DNA from: Hyphomonadaceae bacterium
GTDB lineage: Bacteria > Pseudomonadota > Alphaproteobacteria > Caulobacterales > Aquidulcibacteraceae
Length of the DNA: 64,000 bases
Assembly (NCBI GenBank): GCA_019753105.1
Contig: JAIELJ010000009.1
Location: 1-64,000, forward strand
Direction of reading: 5' to 3'
The translations under genes and the position numbers were made by a program. Under the pieces are notes generated by a model. It was not told the origin of the DNA. It did no database searches and saw only the letters and a list, made by a program, of their open reading frames with translations. Below are positions 16,655 through 26,366 of this stretch, one piece after another. The first letter of the stretch is position 1, and each line of letters begins with the position of its first letter.

Positions 16655-17782
16655 ATGGCGGCTCAGCCCTCACCGATTTCAGAATTGAAGCGCGCTGTCT
16701 CGCCGATCGCGGAGATCATCGAGGAAGCGCGCGAAGGCCGTATGTTCATCCTCGTTGACGCGGAAGACCGCGAGAACGAGGGCGACCTCATCATTCCCGC
16801 GCAATTCGCAACGCCCGCGCAAGTCAATTTCATGGCCAAGTACGGTCGCGGCTTGATCTGCTTGGCGCTCACACCGGAGCGTTCGCGCGAGTTGGGATTG
16901 GAGCCAATGGCGCCGCGCAACCAGGCGCGCTTGGGCACGGCCTTCACGGTGTCGATCGAGGCCAAGGAAGGCATTTCGACCGGCATTTCGGCTGCCGATC
17001 GCGCGCGCACGATTGCGGTGGCGATCGATGGCAGCAAAGGCGCTGAAGACATCGTCTCCCCTGGCCACGTGTTTCCGCTGATGGCGCGCGAAGGCGGCGT
17101 GCTTGTGCGCGCGGGCCATACTGAGGCCAGTGTCGATATTTCGCGCGCCGCTGGGCTCAATCCATCCGCCGTGATCTGCGAGATCATGAACGACGATGGC
17201 ACGATGGCGCGTCTGCCTGAACTCGTCGCGTTCGCGCAGTTTCATAATCTGAAGATTGGCGCGATCGACGATCTGATCGCCTATCGCCGCGCAAATGATC
17301 GCTTCCTCGATGTGCTGCACGAAGGCGCGTTCGAGACGAGTGTCGGCTCCGGTTTTCGCATTGTGGTTTTCCGCAACCGGCTTGACGGCGTTGAGCATGC
17401 CGCGTTGGTCAAAGGCGAGATCAAGGCCGATGAACCGACTTTGGTGCGCGTGCACCGCACAGATTTCGCGGCTGATGTTGTCGGCGGTTATGGCGATCGC
17501 GCGGGGCTAGTGAACAGAGCGCTTGGCGAGATCGATGCCGAAGGCGCGGGCGTGCTTGTGATTTTGCGTGACCTGGTCCCCAACGCGATTTCGCGCCGTT
17601 TGAAGGGCGAGCCGGCCGAATTGGAAACGGATGACGAACTGCGCGTGATTGGTTTGGGCTCGCAGATTCTGCGCGAGCTTGGCGTTGGGCGCATGGTCGT
17701 ACTCGGCAACACGCCGCAGAAACTGGTTGGCCTTGAAGGCTATGGGCTGTCGATCGATGGCTGGCGCGGGTTCAAGTCGTGA
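16655..17782 (+). CDS. ribB: RibBA-type fusion with degenerate GTP cyclohydrolase II half (RibBX-like)
   Basis: A 375-residue fusion. Residues ~15-210 are an intact 3,4-dihydroxy-2-butanone-4-phosphate synthase (VDAEDRENEGDLI, GRGLICLAL, REGGVLVRAGHTEASVD, CEIMNDDGTMARLPEL). Residues ~215-375 align with GTP cyclohydrolase II but lack the three zinc cysteines: the region after LVRVHRTDF reads AADVVGGYGDRAGL in place of the Cys-containing motif, and the GTP-site QEGRG is absent. It should make the four-carbon unit only. RibBX proteins of this kind are known in proteobacteria. It overlaps ribH by 4 bp. Confidence 0.9.
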   Translation: MAAQPSPISELKRAVSPIAEIIEEAREGRMFILVDAEDRENEGDLIIPAQFATPAQVNFMAKYGRGLICLALTPERSRELGLEPMAPRNQARLGTAFTVSIEAKEGISTGISAADRARTIAVAIDGSKGAEDIVSPGHVFPLMAREGGVLVRAGHTEASVDISRAAGLNPSAVICEIMNDDGTMARLPELVAFAQFHNLKIGAIDDLIAYRRANDRFLDVLHEGAFETSVGSGFRIVVFRNRLDGVEHAALVKGEIKADEPTLVRVHRTDFAADVVGGYGDRAGLVNRALGEIDAEGAGVLVILRDLVPNAISRRLKGEPAELETDDELRVIGLGSQILRELGVGRMVVLGNTPQKLVGLEGYGLSIDGWRGFKS

Positions 17783-18255
17783 AGAAAGATCTCGAGAAGT
17801 TTCCCGTCGCCAGCTTGCCGGACGCGCGCCTGCTGATGGTGATCTCGCCCTATTACAAAGGCGTCGCCGACATGTTGCAGCGGGGCGCGGAAGCAGCGGC
17901 GGAAGAAGCGCAAGCAACGCTGGATCGGGTGTTCGTGCCGGGCGCATTTGAAGTGCCGGGCGCGATTGCATTGGCGGCGAAGACTGGTTTGTACGACGGC
18001 TTTTTGGCGCTCGGCTGCGTCGTGCGCGGCGAGACCAGCCATTACGATTATGTCTGCGGCGAGAGTGCGCGCGGGCTCATGGATCTCACGATTCGCGACG
18101 GCCTTTCGATTGGATACGGCATCTTGACGGTTGAGACGTTGGCGCAAGCTGAAGAGCGCGCCGATCCCGCGCGCGGCGATAAAGGCGGCGAAACCGCACG
18201 TGCGGCGTTGGCGATGGCGGCCTTGAAGCGTCGCTTCGCTGAGGTGGCGCGATGA
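17779..18255 (+). CDS. ribH: 6,7-dimethyl-8-ribityllumazine synthase
   Basis: A 158-residue enzyme that joins the pyrimidine and four-carbon precursors to give lumazine, the substrate of RibE. VFVPGAFEVPGAI and LGCVVRGETSHYDYVC (catalytic H88) are family signatures. The start is GTG 17779, overlapping the ribB stop as GTGA; its own stop overlaps nusB as ATGA. Tight coupling suggests balanced production of the two. Confidence 0.95.
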   Translation: MKKDLEKFPVASLPDARLLMVISPYYKGVADMLQRGAEAAAEEAQATLDRVFVPGAFEVPGAIALAAKTGLYDGFLALGCVVRGETSHYDYVCGESARGLMDLTIRDGLSIGYGILTVETLAQAEERADPARGDKGGETARAALAMAALKRRFAEVAR

Positions 18256-18719
18256 GCGGTGTGAACATCGCTGCGCGTCGTGCCGCGCGTTTGGCTGCTG
18301 TGCAGGCGCTCTATCAAATGGAAGTCTCCGGCGCGACGACCGAGGACGTGCTCCGAGACTTCAGCGAGGGCAAATTACCGCGCGAAACCGAGGCCTCCTA
18401 CACGGACAGCGAAGGCGATCTCGATCTCTTCAAAGTGCTTGTGGAAAAGGCCGTCGAACGCCAGCAGACACTCGATCGCGCGATTGCGCGGCATCTGAGC
18501 AAAGGTTGGCGCCTCGAGCGCATCGATGCGGTCGCGCGTGCGATTCTGCGCGCCGGCGCCGCGGAGCTTGAGCAGCGCAGAGATGTGCCAACGGCGGTCG
18601 TGCTCGACGAATATGTCGAGATTGCAAAATCGTTCTTCGAAGGGCCGGAACCCGGCTTCATCAATGCCGCGCTGGAAGCGTGCGCGCGTGACTTGCGTTC
18701 CGAGAACGAAGGCGCATAA
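18252..18719 (+). CDS. nusB: Transcription antitermination factor NusB
   Basis: A 155-residue all-helical RNA-binding protein that, with NusE (S10), binds boxA in rRNA leader RNA. ARRAARLAAVQALYQMEVSG at the N-terminus and RIDAVARAILRAGAAEL and VVLDEYVEIAKSFF near the end are diagnostic. Placement after ribH and before thiL is the standard order. Confidence 0.95.
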   Translation: MSGVNIAARRAARLAAVQALYQMEVSGATTEDVLRDFSEGKLPRETEASYTDSEGDLDLFKVLVEKAVERQQTLDRAIARHLSKGWRLERIDAVARAILRAGAAELEQRRDVPTAVVLDEYVEIAKSFFEGPEPGFINAALEACARDLRSENEGA

Positions 18720-18730
18720 GCGCGGGCATT

Positions 18731-19801
18731 ATGTCCGCCGACGAATTCGAAATCATCCGTACTTTGTTTGCGCCGCACGCCGGTGAAGGCGCGCGTGGGC
18801 TTGTTGATGATGTGGCGCTGCTAGAGCCGCAGGGCGCGTTGGTTGTGACGACAGACGCGATTGTCGAAGGCGTGCACTTCCTCGCCAGCGATCCGATCGA
18901 GACGATCGCCGCGAAAGCGTTGCGTGTGAATGTGTCCGATCTCGTCGGCAAGGGTGCAAAGCCGGTCTCGGCGCTGCTCACATTGATCTGGCCGCAATCG
19001 CGCAACGCCGCGGACATCAAGCCGTTCGCGGATGCGCTGGGGCGCGATCTCAAGCTCTTCGGGATGAGCCTGATTGGCGGCGACACAACCTCGACGCCCG
19101 GGCCGCTGACCATTTCTATGACCGCGTTTGGCGCCCCGCTCGGCGCACGCACGCCGTCGCGCGCGGATGCGCAAGTGGGCGACGATGTTTGGCTTGTGGG
19201 CGGCGAGATCGGTTCTGCGTGGCTGGGCTTGCAGTTGCGCACCGGTGCGTTGACGCTTGCTGATCTGAAGCGTGGACGCGAGCAATTCGTGGCGGCGGCG
19301 GATGAAGAAGCGCTGCGCTACCGCACCCCGGATTATCTCACTCTGCCGGGCGAAGAGTTTGACGCCGAAGCGGCGTGGCTGATGTCGGCCTATCTCGCGC
19401 CTTTTGTGCAGCCGGCGTCCGCGGCGATCGTTGCGCGGTTCGCGCACGCGTCGATGGATGTGTCTGACGGATTGGTGGGCGACGCTGCGAAGCTCGCCGC
19501 CGCCTCTGGCGTGGCGATAAAGATCGAGGCGAATGCGATCCCGTTTTCGTTCGCGGCGCAGCGTTGGGCCTTTAACGGGGGCGATTTCCGCAAGTTGATC
19601 ACGGGCGGCGACGATTACGTGGTCCTGTTCACGGCGGCCGAGGCGGATCGAGATGCCATCGCTGCGGTCGATGGCGACGGCGCCCTGCGACTGACGCGCA
19701 TCGGGCGGGTGGAAGCGGGCGCCGGCGTCGCTGTGCTGGATGCGGCAGGCAACGCGGTGCCGATCGAGGCCGCCAGCTACAGCCACAAACTCGGCCGTTA
19801 G
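18731..19801 (+). CDS. thiL: Thiamine-monophosphate kinase
   Basis: A 356-residue PurM-like kinase that makes thiamine diphosphate from the monophosphate. EFEIIRTLFAPHA and DDVALLEPQ near the N-terminus, NVSDLVGKGAKPV, GGDTTSTPGPLTISMTAFG, MDVSDGLVGDAAKLA and the GGDDYVVLFT motif match ThiL. It closes the nrdR-rib-nusB operon, 11 bp after nusB. Length is slightly longer than Escherichia coli ThiL. Confidence 0.94.
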   Translation: MSADEFEIIRTLFAPHAGEGARGLVDDVALLEPQGALVVTTDAIVEGVHFLASDPIETIAAKALRVNVSDLVGKGAKPVSALLTLIWPQSRNAADIKPFADALGRDLKLFGMSLIGGDTTSTPGPLTISMTAFGAPLGARTPSRADAQVGDDVWLVGGEIGSAWLGLQLRTGALTLADLKRGREQFVAAADEEALRYRTPDYLTLPGEEFDAEAAWLMSAYLAPFVQPASAAIVARFAHASMDVSDGLVGDAAKLAAASGVAIKIEANAIPFSFAAQRWAFNGGDFRKLITGGDDYVVLFTAAEADRDAIAAVDGDGALRLTRIGRVEAGAGVAVLDAAGNAVPIEAASYSHKLGR

Positions 19802-19835
19802 GCCTCGATTAACCGGCGCGGACAACCCTGGCGCC

Positions 19836-20300
19836 ATGAGCAAGAAATACGCTCTCGCCCGTGCGCTCGCTGCCGCCTTGATCGCGTCGACGCTGTTGGC
19901 GGGGCTCGCCAGCGCCTCTGGCGGGTCGAGCAAGGGCAAGGAGAAGGGCGAAGAGGGCGCGGAGGCTGAGACCTCGGCGCGCTCTATGGACGCGCCCTAT
20001 CTGGCGGTGCCGGTGGTCCGTGACGGTACGCTGGTGAACTACCTGTTCGTTTCGATCCGCATCGAAATCGCCCAGGGCGTTGACCTCTGGCAGACCCGCG
20101 AGCGGGCGCATTTCCTCCGCGACGCCCTCGTTCGCGCCAGCCATGCCAACGATCTCTCCAACCCCAACGATCCCAACGGTCTGAACGACGCCCGGGCGAT
20201 CGAAGTCTATCGGGCCGCAGCGATTCAGGCCCTGGGTGAGCAGGCGGTTGGCGGCGTCAGCATCGTGGCGACCTATTCGAGCCAAGGTTCCGGCATCTAA
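19836..20300 (+). CDS. Exported protein of unknown function (possible FliL-like)
   Basis: A 154-residue protein with a signal peptide (ARALAAALIASTLLAGLASASG), then a Lys/Glu/Gly-rich linker and a compact domain (YLAVPVVRDGTLVNYLFVSIRIEI...). The pattern of a short membrane or signal helix, acidic linker and a YLFVSIRIEI strand recalls FliL-type proteins, but the match is weak. ATG 19836 starts the signal peptide, 34 bp after thiL, so it may belong to that operon. Confidence 0.6.
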   Translation: MSKKYALARALAAALIASTLLAGLASASGGSSKGKEKGEEGAEAETSARSMDAPYLAVPVVRDGTLVNYLFVSIRIEIAQGVDLWQTRERAHFLRDALVRASHANDLSNPNDPNGLNDARAIEVYRAAAIQALGEQAVGGVSIVATYSSQGSGI

Positions 20301-20453
20301 GCAGAGCTAATCTGCCAGCCTCTTTCTTGCCTTAAAGCGCGGTTTTTGGCATGAGGCGCCCACCTTTGGGGGAAGCGTCGCCGCAGACGGACTGTCGCGG
20401 GGCGGCCAACCCATTTCCCCAACCGGCGCGGGATCGCGCCAAGACAGGTAAAA

Positions 20454-22619
20454 ATGGATACGACCACGATTGTATGGCTGGCCGTTGCGGCCGGCATCAT
20501 CGCAGCCGTTTACGGCTTCCTTGAAACTCAGGCTATCACCAAGGCTAGCGCCGGCACCGACCGGATGAAGGAAATCGCAGCCGCCATTCAAGAAGGCGCG
20601 CGCGCCTATTTGAACCGCCAGTACCGCGCGATCGCCATCGTCGGCGTTGGCGTCGTGATCGTGCTGGCGATTGCGTTCCAAGGCTGGGAAATCCCGGTCG
20701 GCTTCATCATCGGCGCGGTGCTCTCGGGCCTCGCTGGCTTCATCGGGATGAATGTCTCGGTGCAAGCGAACGTGCGCACGGCGGAAGCCTCGCGCCACTC
20801 GCTTGCGGGCGGCCTGAAGATGGCGTTCAAGGCCGGCGCGGTGACGGGCATGCTCGTTGCCGGCGGCGCGCTCTTTGGCGTTGCGTTCTACTATCTCGTG
20901 CTGACGGAATTCCTTGGCCTTGCGCCGACGGATCGCCTCGTCATCGACTCGCTGGTCGCGTTGGGCTTCGGCGCTTCGCTGATTTCGATCTTCGCGCGTC
21001 TCGGCGGCGGCATCTTCACCAAGGGTGCGGACGTCGGCGGCGACATGGTCGGCAAGGTTGAGGCCGGCATCCCGGAAGACGATCCGCGCAACCCGGCTAC
21101 GATCGCCGACAACGTTGGCGACAACGTCGGTGACTGCGCCGGTATGGCCGCTGACTTGTTCGAAACATACGCGGTGACCGCGGTTGCGACGATGGTGCTT
21201 GCCTCCATCCTCTTCCGCGAAGCCTCGGAAGTGGCGACGATCATGGTGCTGCCGCTGGCCATCGGCGCGCTCGCCATCATGGCCTCGATCATCGGCACGT
21301 TCTTCGTCCGCTTGGGCCCGTCCAACAACATCATGGGCGCGCTTTATAAGGGCCTCGTTGCGGCGGGCCTCCTTTCGGCGGTTGGCCTCGCCGTCGCTAT
21401 CGACCGCACGGTTGGCTGGGGTTCGATCGCTTCGAGCCTCGGAACGTCGTCTGAGCTTGCCGGTGTTTCCGGCCAGGACCTCTTCGTTTGCGGCATCATC
21501 GGCTTGCTGGTGACGGGCGCGATCGTCTGGATCACGGAATACTATACCGGCACGGGCTTCCGTCCGGTGAAGAGCGTCGCTGAAGCCTCTAAGTCGGGCC
21601 ACGGCACGAACGTCATCCAAGGTCTCGCGGTTTCGATGGAATCGACGGCTCTGCCGGCGCTGACCATCGTTGCGGGCATCATCGCCACGTTCACGCTGGC
21701 TGGCCTCTTCGGCATCGCCATCGCCGTCACGACCATGCTCTCGGTCGCGGGCATTATCGTCGCACTCGACGCGTTTGGCCCGGTGACGGACAACGCTGGC
21801 GGCATCGCTGAAATGGCGGAATTGCCGAAGGAAGTGCGCGTGACGACTGACGCGCTCGACGCTGTCGGCAACACCACGAAGGCCGTCACCAAGGGTTACG
21901 CGATCGGCTCAGCGGGTCTCGGCGCGCTGGTGTTGTTCGCGGCTTACTTCGAAGATCTGAAGTACTATGCGAGCAATGCGAGCGAGTATCCGTTCTTCGC
22001 GAGCCTTCAGCTCTCGGAACTCGATAGCTTCTTCGCTCTCAGCAACCCTTACGTGATCGTCGGTCTCTTCGTTGGCGGTTTGCTGCCGTATCTCTTCGGT
22101 GGCTGGTCGATGACGGCTGTCGGACGTGCTGCGCAAGCGGTCGTTGAAGAAGTCCGCCGTCAGTTCCGCGAAATCCCGGGCATCATGGAGCGCACCGCCA
22201 AGCCGGATTACGGCAAGGCTGTCGACATCCTGACGCAAGCGGCGATCAAGGAAATGATCATCCCGTCGCTTCTGCCGGTGCTGGCGCCGATCGCGCTCTT
22301 CTTCGTGATCTGGGCCATTGCTGGCGTAGCCAACGGTCTGGCCGCACTCGGCGCGCTGCTTGTCGGCGTGATCGTGACCGGTCTCTTCGTCGCCATCTCG
22401 ATGACCTCGGGCGGCGGCGCTTGGGACAACGCCAAGAAGCTGATCGAAGAAGGCCATTACGGCGGCAAGGGCTCTGACGCCCACAAAGCTGCCGTCACCG
22501 GCGACACCGTCGGCGATCCCTACAAGGATACGGCGGGCCCGGCTGTGAACCCGATGATCAAGATCACCAACATCGTAGCACTTCTGCTGCTCGCGGTGCT
22601 GGCGCACTGGAACGGCTGA
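20454..22619 (+). CDS. hppA: Membrane-bound proton-translocating pyrophosphatase (K+-insensitive type)
   Basis: A 721-residue protein with about 16 membrane helices that hydrolyses pyrophosphate to pump protons. The substrate site [13 protein letters not shown]...[21 protein letters not shown] is intact. The motif [17 protein letters not shown] carries Lys at about residue 476, where K+-dependent enzymes have Ala; this predicts K+ independence and H+ pumping. C-terminal [11 protein letters not shown] and [20 protein letters not shown] motifs are present. Single gene, followed by a strong terminator. The 153 bp upstream contain no other gene. Confidence 0.96.
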   Translation: MDTTTIVWLAVAAGIIAAVYGFLETQAITKASAGTDRMKEIAAAIQEGARAYLNRQYRAIAIVGVGVVIVLAIAFQGWEIPVGFIIGAVLSGLAGFIGMNVSVQANVRTAEASRHSLAGGLKMAFKAGAVTGMLVAGGALFGVAFYYLVLTEFLGLAPTDRLVIDSLVALGFGASLISIFARLGGGIFTKGADVGGDMVGKVEAGIPEDDPRNPATIADNVGDNVGDCAGMAADLFETYAVTAVATMVLASILFREASEVATIMVLPLAIGALAIMASIIGTFFVRLGPSNNIMGALYKGLVAAGLLSAVGLAVAIDRTVGWGSIASSLGTSSELAGVSGQDLFVCGIIGLLVTGAIVWITEYYTGTGFRPVKSVAEASKSGHGTNVIQGLAVSMESTALPALTIVAGIIATFTLAGLFGIAIAVTTMLSVAGIIVALDAFGPVTDNAGGIAEMAELPKEVRVTTDALDAVGNTTKAVTKGYAIGSAGLGALVLFAAYFEDLKYYASNASEYPFFASLQLSELDSFFALSNPYVIVGLFVGGLLPYLFGGWSMTAVGRAAQAVVEEVRRQFREIPGIMERTAKPDYGKAVDILTQAAIKEMIIPSLLPVLAPIALFFVIWAIAGVANGLAALGALLVGVIVTGLFVAISMTSGGGAWDNAKKLIEEGHYGGKGSDAHKAAVTGDTVGDPYKDTAGPAVNPMIKITNIVALLLLAVLAHWNG

Positions 22620-22640
22620 TCAGTTCAAAACTGAAAGCGA

Positions 22641-22671
22641 AACGCCCCGGTCGAAAGGCCGGGGCGTTTTT
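22641..22671 (+). terminator. Rho-independent terminator of hppA
   Basis: AACGCCCCGG, a short loop, then CCGGGGCGTTTTTC: a GC stem followed by a T-run, 22 bp after the hppA stop. Confidence 0.88.
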
Positions 22672-22691
22672 CTTGTGCAAGAAGCGCAAAC

Positions 22692-22721
22692 AAAAACGCC
22701 CCGGTGTGAGCCGGGGCGTTT
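22692..22721 (-). terminator. Rho-independent terminator of bamE
   Basis: AAACGCCCCGG and CCGGGGCGTTT pair around a 6-base loop. Read on the minus strand the stem ends in a T-run, 20 bp after the bamE stop. Its stem is nearly the same as the hppA terminator, in tail-to-tail arrangement. Confidence 0.82.
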
Positions 22722-22741
22722 GCTGTGAATTGGCTGAAGAC

Positions 22742-23218
22742 TCAGCGGCGCGAACGCGGGCCCTGATCTTCTTCTTCGTTGCGCATCGGCGTTGCGCCGA
22801 CATTGCCGAGCAATTGTTCGATGATGCCGAGTTCGCGACCGCGTGTCGGCGTTTCCTCGGCGCTGTAATTGACCATGCGGCCACGCTCGAGGCCGAACTT
22901 TTCGACGGAAGAAACGACGTCGCCATCGAAGCGCACAACCATGACGCGGCGGTCGGTCGTGTCGGGCGTATAGAAGGCGATGCGCTGCTGTACCGAGCTC
23001 ACATAATACCAGGCGGTCTGATCGAAGACGGCGGTGGTGGACGGCGAACCAAAGCGCTGCTGCACGGTGGCGCGCGTATCGACGCCGACTTGCGGATCGG
23101 GCAGCTCGACGTCATTGCGCTCCGGACGGAAGCCGCTGTAGGTCGAGACCGGCGCGCAGGCGGCTGCCGTGCCGAGCGCTAAAGCCACCGCAGTGAGACG
23201 CAAGAAACCGCGATTCAT
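22742..23218 (-). CDS. bamE: Outer membrane protein assembly factor BamE
   Basis: A 158-residue lipoprotein. The lipobox cysteine is C21 (ALGTAAAC). The SmpA/OmlA domain follows: GVDTRATVQQRFGSPSTTAVFDQTAWYYVSS, then VVRFDGDVVSSVEKFGL. BamE stabilises the BAM complex inserting outer-membrane beta-barrels. The C-terminal ~45 residues are a charged extension. A strong Shine-Dalgarno GAGGTG precedes ATG 23218. It is divergent from the bc1-chaperone gene. Confidence 0.9.
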   Translation of the reverse strand: MNRGFLRLTAVALALGTAAACAPVSTYSGFRPERNDVELPDPQVGVDTRATVQQRFGSPSTTAVFDQTAWYYVSSVQQRIAFYTPDTTDRRVMVVRFDGDVVSSVEKFGLERGRMVNYSAEETPTRGRELGIIEQLLGNVGATPMRNEEEDQGPRSRR

Positions 23219-23311
23219 GTTTCACCTCGCGGGCGTTTCGGCCCTTTGAACTAGGGGGAAACCGGTAAGGCGGAGCGCGCGGTCGGGCAAGAGGGGAGCA
23301 CAGGAAAGGGT

Positions 23312-23824
23312 ATGGGGATTTGGCCGTTCACCCGCTCAGCGGCGAGCCGGGACGCGGAAGCGGTGTTGTCGGCGGTTACCGCCGCCAGCCGTAACCCATC
23401 GCTCTACGGGGCTGGCCGGGCCCCGGATACGCTGGAGGGCCGGTTCGAGATGCTGACGGTGTTCGCCTCGCTGGCCCTGGTCCGGTTCCAGAACGAAGCC
23501 GGCGCGAAGCCGCTGGCGCAGGATTTTACCGACAAACTCTTCCGCCTGATCGATTCCGGCCTGCGGGAGGCCGCCGTGGGGGACACCACCGTGCCCAAAC
23601 GTATGCACAAACTTGCGGGTGATTTTTATGGGCGGCTCAATGCCTATTCCGCAGCCCTGATGGCGGAGGATCGCCCAGCCCTGGCCGCTGCCATCGTACG
23701 CAATATCGGCGTGAGCGAGACCTTCGCGGCCGAGCTCGCTGAGATCGCAGCCGCAACTGCAGCGCGACAAAAGCCCCAAAACGTCGCCGCATTGGCTGAA
23801 GCTGATAGCTGGGTTGCGGCTTGA
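23312..23824 (+). CDS. Ubiquinol-cytochrome c chaperone (Cbp3-like) family protein
   Basis: A 170-residue protein of the CBP3/UQCC1 chaperone family. The stretches SLYGAGRAPDTLEGRFEMLTVFASLALVRF, AQDFTDKLFRLIDSGLREAAVGDTTVPKRMHKLAGDFYGRL and AYSAAL are diagnostic. In mitochondria the homologue helps cytochrome b assemble into the bc1 complex. Shine-Dalgarno AGGAAAGGG precedes ATG 23312. In related genomes a DUF177 gene usually follows before plsX; none is present here. Confidence 0.88.
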   Translation: MGIWPFTRSAASRDAEAVLSAVTAASRNPSLYGAGRAPDTLEGRFEMLTVFASLALVRFQNEAGAKPLAQDFTDKLFRLIDSGLREAAVGDTTVPKRMHKLAGDFYGRLNAYSAALMAEDRPALAAAIVRNIGVSETFAAELAEIAAATAARQKPQNVAALAEADSWVAA

Positions 23825-23918
23825 GGCAGCGGGTTGCGTTGGCTTTCCCTAGCGCGGGCTTTATGGTCCGCGCCTTCTTGGCGAGCTTCATGCCCGCCTT
23901 TCAGGACAATTGGGCTGC

Positions 23919-24974
23919 ATGAGCGACGGTCTCGTTCTCTCGATCGACGGGATGGGCGGCGACAACGCCCCTGACATCGTTGTCGAGGGCGTCGATATTG
24001 CTGCGCGCCGCAGCCCGACGACACGTTTCATCATCCACGGCGACGCCGCCAAATTGAATGCGCTCTTGGAGCGTACGGCGCACGCGAAAGCCCAAAGCAC
24101 GGTCGAGCATGCCGAAAAGGCCATCGGTATGGAGCTGAAGGCCGCGCAGGCAATGCGACAAGGCAAAGGCTCGAGCCTTTGGAACGCGGTCGAGACCGTG
24201 AAGGACGGCCGCGCCAACGCGATCGTTTCCGCCGGCAATACCGGCGCCTTCATGGCGATCTCGATGTTCCGTCTGCGTACGATGGAAGGCGTCCACCGCC
24301 CCGCACTCACGACGCGCTGGCCCAACGCTAAGGGCGGCTACACGGTGATGCTCGATGTCGGCGCCAATGTTGAAGCCAACGCCGAGCAACTCGTAGAGTT
24401 CGCCATCATGGGCGAAGCGTTTGCGCGCGCTGTGAACGGTTTGGAAAAACCGAGCGTTGCGCTGCTGAATGTGGGCGCCGAGGAGCAGAAGGGCCACGAA
24501 GAAATTCGGGCGGCCGCACAGCTCATTCGCGATACGGGCGTCGACCTGAATTTCACCGGCTTCGTTGAAGGCGACGATATCTCGAAGGGTACGGCGGACG
24601 TTGTCGTCACCGATGGATTCACCGGCAACATTGCGTTGAAGACGGGCGAAGGAACCGCACGGCTTGTGGGCCAGTTTCTTCGTGAAGCGTTGACTGGCGG
24701 CGTCATGGCGAAAATTGGCGCAGCCATCGCCTATCCAGCGCTCAAGAAGCTGAGCAAACGCATGGATCCCGGCACATTCAACGGCGCGCTTTTTCTGGGC
24801 CTAAACGGCCTCGTGGTAAAAAGTCACGGCAGCGCCAACGGGCGTGGCTTTGCGGCCGCTATTGGCGTCGCTGAGAAAATGGCGCGCAGCCACTATCGCG
24901 AGCACATCGAACACAATCTGCGTCGTCTCGCGACCGCGCACGCCGAAACCGCAAAGGTCGAGGACGCGGGCTAA
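23919..24974 (+). CDS. plsX: Phosphate acyltransferase PlsX
   Basis: A 351-residue enzyme that converts acyl-ACP to acyl-phosphate for phospholipid synthesis. The N-terminal [63 protein letters not shown] and [13 protein letters not shown] motifs are classic. ATG 23919 ([10 protein letters not shown]) is chosen over the TTG three codons upstream. The stop TAA shares an A with the fabH ATG, giving coupled translation. Confidence 0.95.
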   Translation: MSDGLVLSIDGMGGDNAPDIVVEGVDIAARRSPTTRFIIHGDAAKLNALLERTAHAKAQSTVEHAEKAIGMELKAAQAMRQGKGSSLWNAVETVKDGRANAIVSAGNTGAFMAISMFRLRTMEGVHRPALTTRWPNAKGGYTVMLDVGANVEANAEQLVEFAIMGEAFARAVNGLEKPSVALLNVGAEEQKGHEEIRAAAQLIRDTGVDLNFTGFVEGDDISKGTADVVVTDGFTGNIALKTGEGTARLVGQFLREALTGGVMAKIGAAIAYPALKKLSKRMDPGTFNGALFLGLNGLVVKSHGSANGRGFAAAIGVAEKMARSHYREHIEHNLRRLATAHAETAKVEDAG

Positions 24975-25939
24975 TGCCATTGCGATCCGTTTTGCTTGGG
25001 GTGGGTTCGCACCTGCCGGAGCGCATCGTCACGAATGACGAACTCGCCGCGCGCGTTGACACCAGCGATGAATGGATCGTCGCGCGCACAGGCATCCGCG
25101 AGCGCCACATTGCCGGTGAGGGCGAGAAGACGTCGGATTTGGCCATCATTGCATCGCGCAACGCGCTGGAGGCCGCCGGGCGGAGCGCCGAGGACATTGA
25201 CCTCATCATCATTGCGACGACGACGCCAGACTTAACGTTTCCCGCGACAGCCGCGCGCGTGCAGGCAGCGCTTGGCGTCACCAAGGGTGCTGCATTCGAT
25301 CTGCAAGCCGTCTGCTCGGGGTTCATTTTTGCGCTCTCGACAGCCGACAACGCGCTCGCGCGCGGGCAGGCCAAATGTGCGCTGGTGATCGGTGCGGAAA
25401 CGTTCTCGCGCATCGTTGATTGGGAAGATCGCGGCACCTGCGTGCTGTTCGGCGATGGCGCGGGCGCCGTGGTGCTGGAGGCGCAGGAGCGCGAGGACGA
25501 CCGAGGCGTGATCTCCGCCTTCCTGCGCACTGACGGGCGCATGCACGATCTGCTCTACGTTGATGGCGGCCCCTCGCAGACGGGCACCACCGGCAAAGTG
25601 CGTATGGTTGGCAACGCCGTATTCCGTAACGCCGTTGAGCACATTTCAGGCGCCATGCTCGAGGCGTGCGCCCGCGCCGGCGTCACGCTCGATCAGGTCG
25701 ATTGGTTCGTGCCGCACCAGGCCAATCAACGCATCCTCGACGGCGTGGCGCGCAAGTTGAGCATCGATGTTGAAAAGGTGATTTCCACAGTCGCGCTGCA
25801 CGGCAACACGTCGGCGGCCTCGGTGCCGCTGGCGCTCGACGTCGCGGTGCGCGATGGGCGCATCAAACCGGGCGATCTGGTGCTGATGGAGGCGCTGGGC
25901 GGTGGTTTGACCTGGGGCGCGGCGCTGGTTCGTCTATAA
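24974..25939 (+). CDS. fabH: Beta-ketoacyl-ACP synthase III
   Basis: A 321-residue initiating condensing enzyme of fatty acid synthesis, joining acetyl-CoA and malonyl-ACP. The catalytic triad is visible: C114 (LQAVCSGF), H248 ([11 protein letters not shown]) and N278 ([15 protein letters not shown]). [15 protein letters not shown] is at the N-terminus. The plsX-fabH-ihfA order is standard in alphaproteobacteria. Confidence 0.96.
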   Translation: MPLRSVLLGVGSHLPERIVTNDELAARVDTSDEWIVARTGIRERHIAGEGEKTSDLAIIASRNALEAAGRSAEDIDLIIIATTTPDLTFPATAARVQAALGVTKGAAFDLQAVCSGFIFALSTADNALARGQAKCALVIGAETFSRIVDWEDRGTCVLFGDGAGAVVLEAQEREDDRGVISAFLRTDGRMHDLLYVDGGPSQTGTTGKVRMVGNAVFRNAVEHISGAMLEACARAGVTLDQVDWFVPHQANQRILDGVARKLSIDVEKVISTVALHGNTSAASVPLALDVAVRDGRIKPGDLVLMEALGGGLTWGAALVRL

Positions 25940-25953
25940 CGGAACCGCAATAT

Positions 25954-26000
25954 TTGACACTAAGCCACGGAGGGGACTAGCTTTTCCCCCGAACTAGTCC
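25954..26000 (+). promoter_or_regulatory. Promoter-like site with overlapping inverted repeat upstream of ihfA
   Basis: A perfect -35 hexamer TTGACA (25954-25959) is followed at ~18 bp by TAGCTT. The inverted repeat GGACTAG (25974-25980) / CTAGTCC (25994-26000) overlaps the -10 and start region. It could be an operator for ihfA or an end structure for fabH mRNA. Confidence 0.4.
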
Positions 26001-26035
26001 AGTCGCGGCGCGGGCCGCGTGCGGAGGGGGCTCCG

Positions 26036-26347
26036 GTGGCGAAGACAGTAACACGAGCCGATCTGGTCGAAGCATTGGCCAAGCGCGCGAACATGCAGCG
26101 CGCCGACGCCAATCGGCTGCTCACGCGCATGCTGGAAATGATGCAGGATGCGCTTGTCGATGGCGACACGGTGAAGTTGTCGCGCTTCGGCAATTTCAAC
26201 GTGCGTGCAAAGCGTCAGCGTGTGGGCCGCAATCCTAAGACAGGCGAGGAAGTGCCGATCACGCCGCGCCGCGTGGTGACGTTCCGTCCCTCGCAAATGC
26301 TGCGCGAGTTCGTTGAAAAAGGCGGGCGCGGACGCGCTAAAGGCTAA
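26036..26347 (+). CDS. ihfA: Integration host factor alpha subunit
   Basis: A 103-residue DNA-bending protein. TVTRADLVEALAKRANMQRADANRLLTRMLEMM, VKLSRFGNFNVRAKRQRVGRNPKTGEEVPI and the RRVVTFRPSQMLRE end match the IHF/HU fold with the IHF-alpha NPKTGE arm. It acts with IhfB in recombination, replication and promoter architecture. The start is GTG 26036, preceded by GGAGGGGG. HU is less likely because of the RNPKTGEEVPI arm and the plsX-fabH context. Confidence 0.93.
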   Translation: MAKTVTRADLVEALAKRANMQRADANRLLTRMLEMMQDALVDGDTVKLSRFGNFNVRAKRQRVGRNPKTGEEVPITPRRVVTFRPSQMLREFVEKGGRGRAKG

Positions 26348-26366
26348 TCGAAACTTGGAGGGTGGA

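Noticed and set aside
15318-16673. Open frame antisense to ribD-ribE (451 codons)
   Set aside because: Shadow reading; spans the real genes and an intergenic gap.
20307-21620. Long open frame antisense to hppA (437 codons)
   Set aside because: Arg/His/Glu/Asp-rich shadow of a GC-rich gene; hppA on the other strand is unmistakable.
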